Made by a program: the position numbers and the translations under genes
Part shown: positions 8,734-8,866 of the stretch, piece after piece
How positions within the stretch are numbered: the stretch's first letter is position 1
Layout: each line of letters opens with the position of its first letter
Assembly (NCBI GenBank): GCA_031264825.1
Contig: JAISDL010000093.1
Span: forward strand, 1-8,866
DNA: 8,866 nucleotides
Source of the DNA: Accumulibacter sp.
Lineage (GTDB): Bacteria; Pseudomonadota; Gammaproteobacteria; Burkholderiales; Rhodocyclaceae
Reading direction: 5' to 3'
Notes under the pieces: generated by a model
What the model was told of the DNA's origin: nothing
Seen by the model: only the letters and a program-made list of their open reading frames with translations
Databases searched by the model: none

Positions 8734-8785
8734 GTTGGTGGTGAGCTCAGAGAACCCCAACGATTCCGTATGCGCATGAATAATG
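8734..8785. repeat. Inverted repeat with conserved 3' flank, copy 2
   Basis: Begins GTTGG and continues through CCCCAACGATTCCG. 8756-8785 matches 2700-2729 at 25 of 30 positions. The stem is weaker than in copy 1. Here the repeat follows the TATAGGTT flank of the palindrome directly, whereas in the middle region about 190 bases separate them. Confidence 0.75.
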
Positions 8786-8866
8786 TGATAAGGGCGGGTT
8801 TGGAAGGCTTGAAAACGCGCCGACGCTTGCCGAAACGCTAGCAACCCCCTTCATTTCCCCCTTGTC
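8786..8866. other. Non-coding right edge, nothing recognised
   Basis: 81 bases with no open frame of note. The end holds two C-rich blocks 12 bases apart (CCCCCTTCATTT then CCCCCTTGTC), which may be the start of another repeat cut by the window edge. Confidence 0.5.

Overview
The window reads as part of a proteobacterial chromosome, most likely betaproteobacterial. The basis is the gene order carA-carB-greA-rlmE on the minus strand, the Escherichia-like numbering of the CarB active site, and a CarA N-terminus ([16 protein letters not shown]) of the kind I associate with betaproteobacteria. A Rhodocyclales-type organism able to make or use propionate would fit the left-hand operon, but this is inference and the genus cannot be fixed from this sequence.

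Left block, plus strand, 1-2320: the end of a sodium-translocating acyl-CoA decarboxylase operon. In order it holds the 3' end of the carboxyltransferase subunit, a small OadG-type membrane anchor, a biotin carrier protein with an Ala/Pro linker and an AMKM biotinylation motif, and the Na+-translocating beta subunit. The genes are tightly coupled (one shared base, then one spacer base) and end at a strong, probably bidirectional terminator. The order is that of the mmdA-D-C-B methylmalonyl-CoA decarboxylase of Propionigenium. Carboxyltransferase and BCCP move CO2 from the acyl-CoA to biotin, and the beta subunit decarboxylates carboxybiotin while exporting Na+.

Middle, 2321-2859: a repeat-filled convergent intergenic region with no convincing gene. 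It holds degenerate 7-base tandem arrays, a GC-rich palindrome (one full and one shortened copy) and another inverted repeat. One heptamer array runs into the 3' end of rlmE and encodes that protein's last residues.

Right block, minus strand, 8626 down to 2860: carA and carB (carbamoyl-phosphate synthetase, feeding pyrimidines and arginine), then greA (rescue of backtracked RNA polymerase) and rlmE (23S rRNA Um2552 methyltransferase). carA has an extended -10 promoter and a short leader with a terminator-like hairpin, so attenuation is plausible. Its start is best placed at a GTG with a perfect Shine-Dalgarno.

Right edge, 8634-8866: the same repeat families recur in the same order as in the middle region. 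I found no undescribed multi-gene system. The least ordinary items are the composite repeat, its intrusion into rlmE and the carA promoter, and the carA leader.
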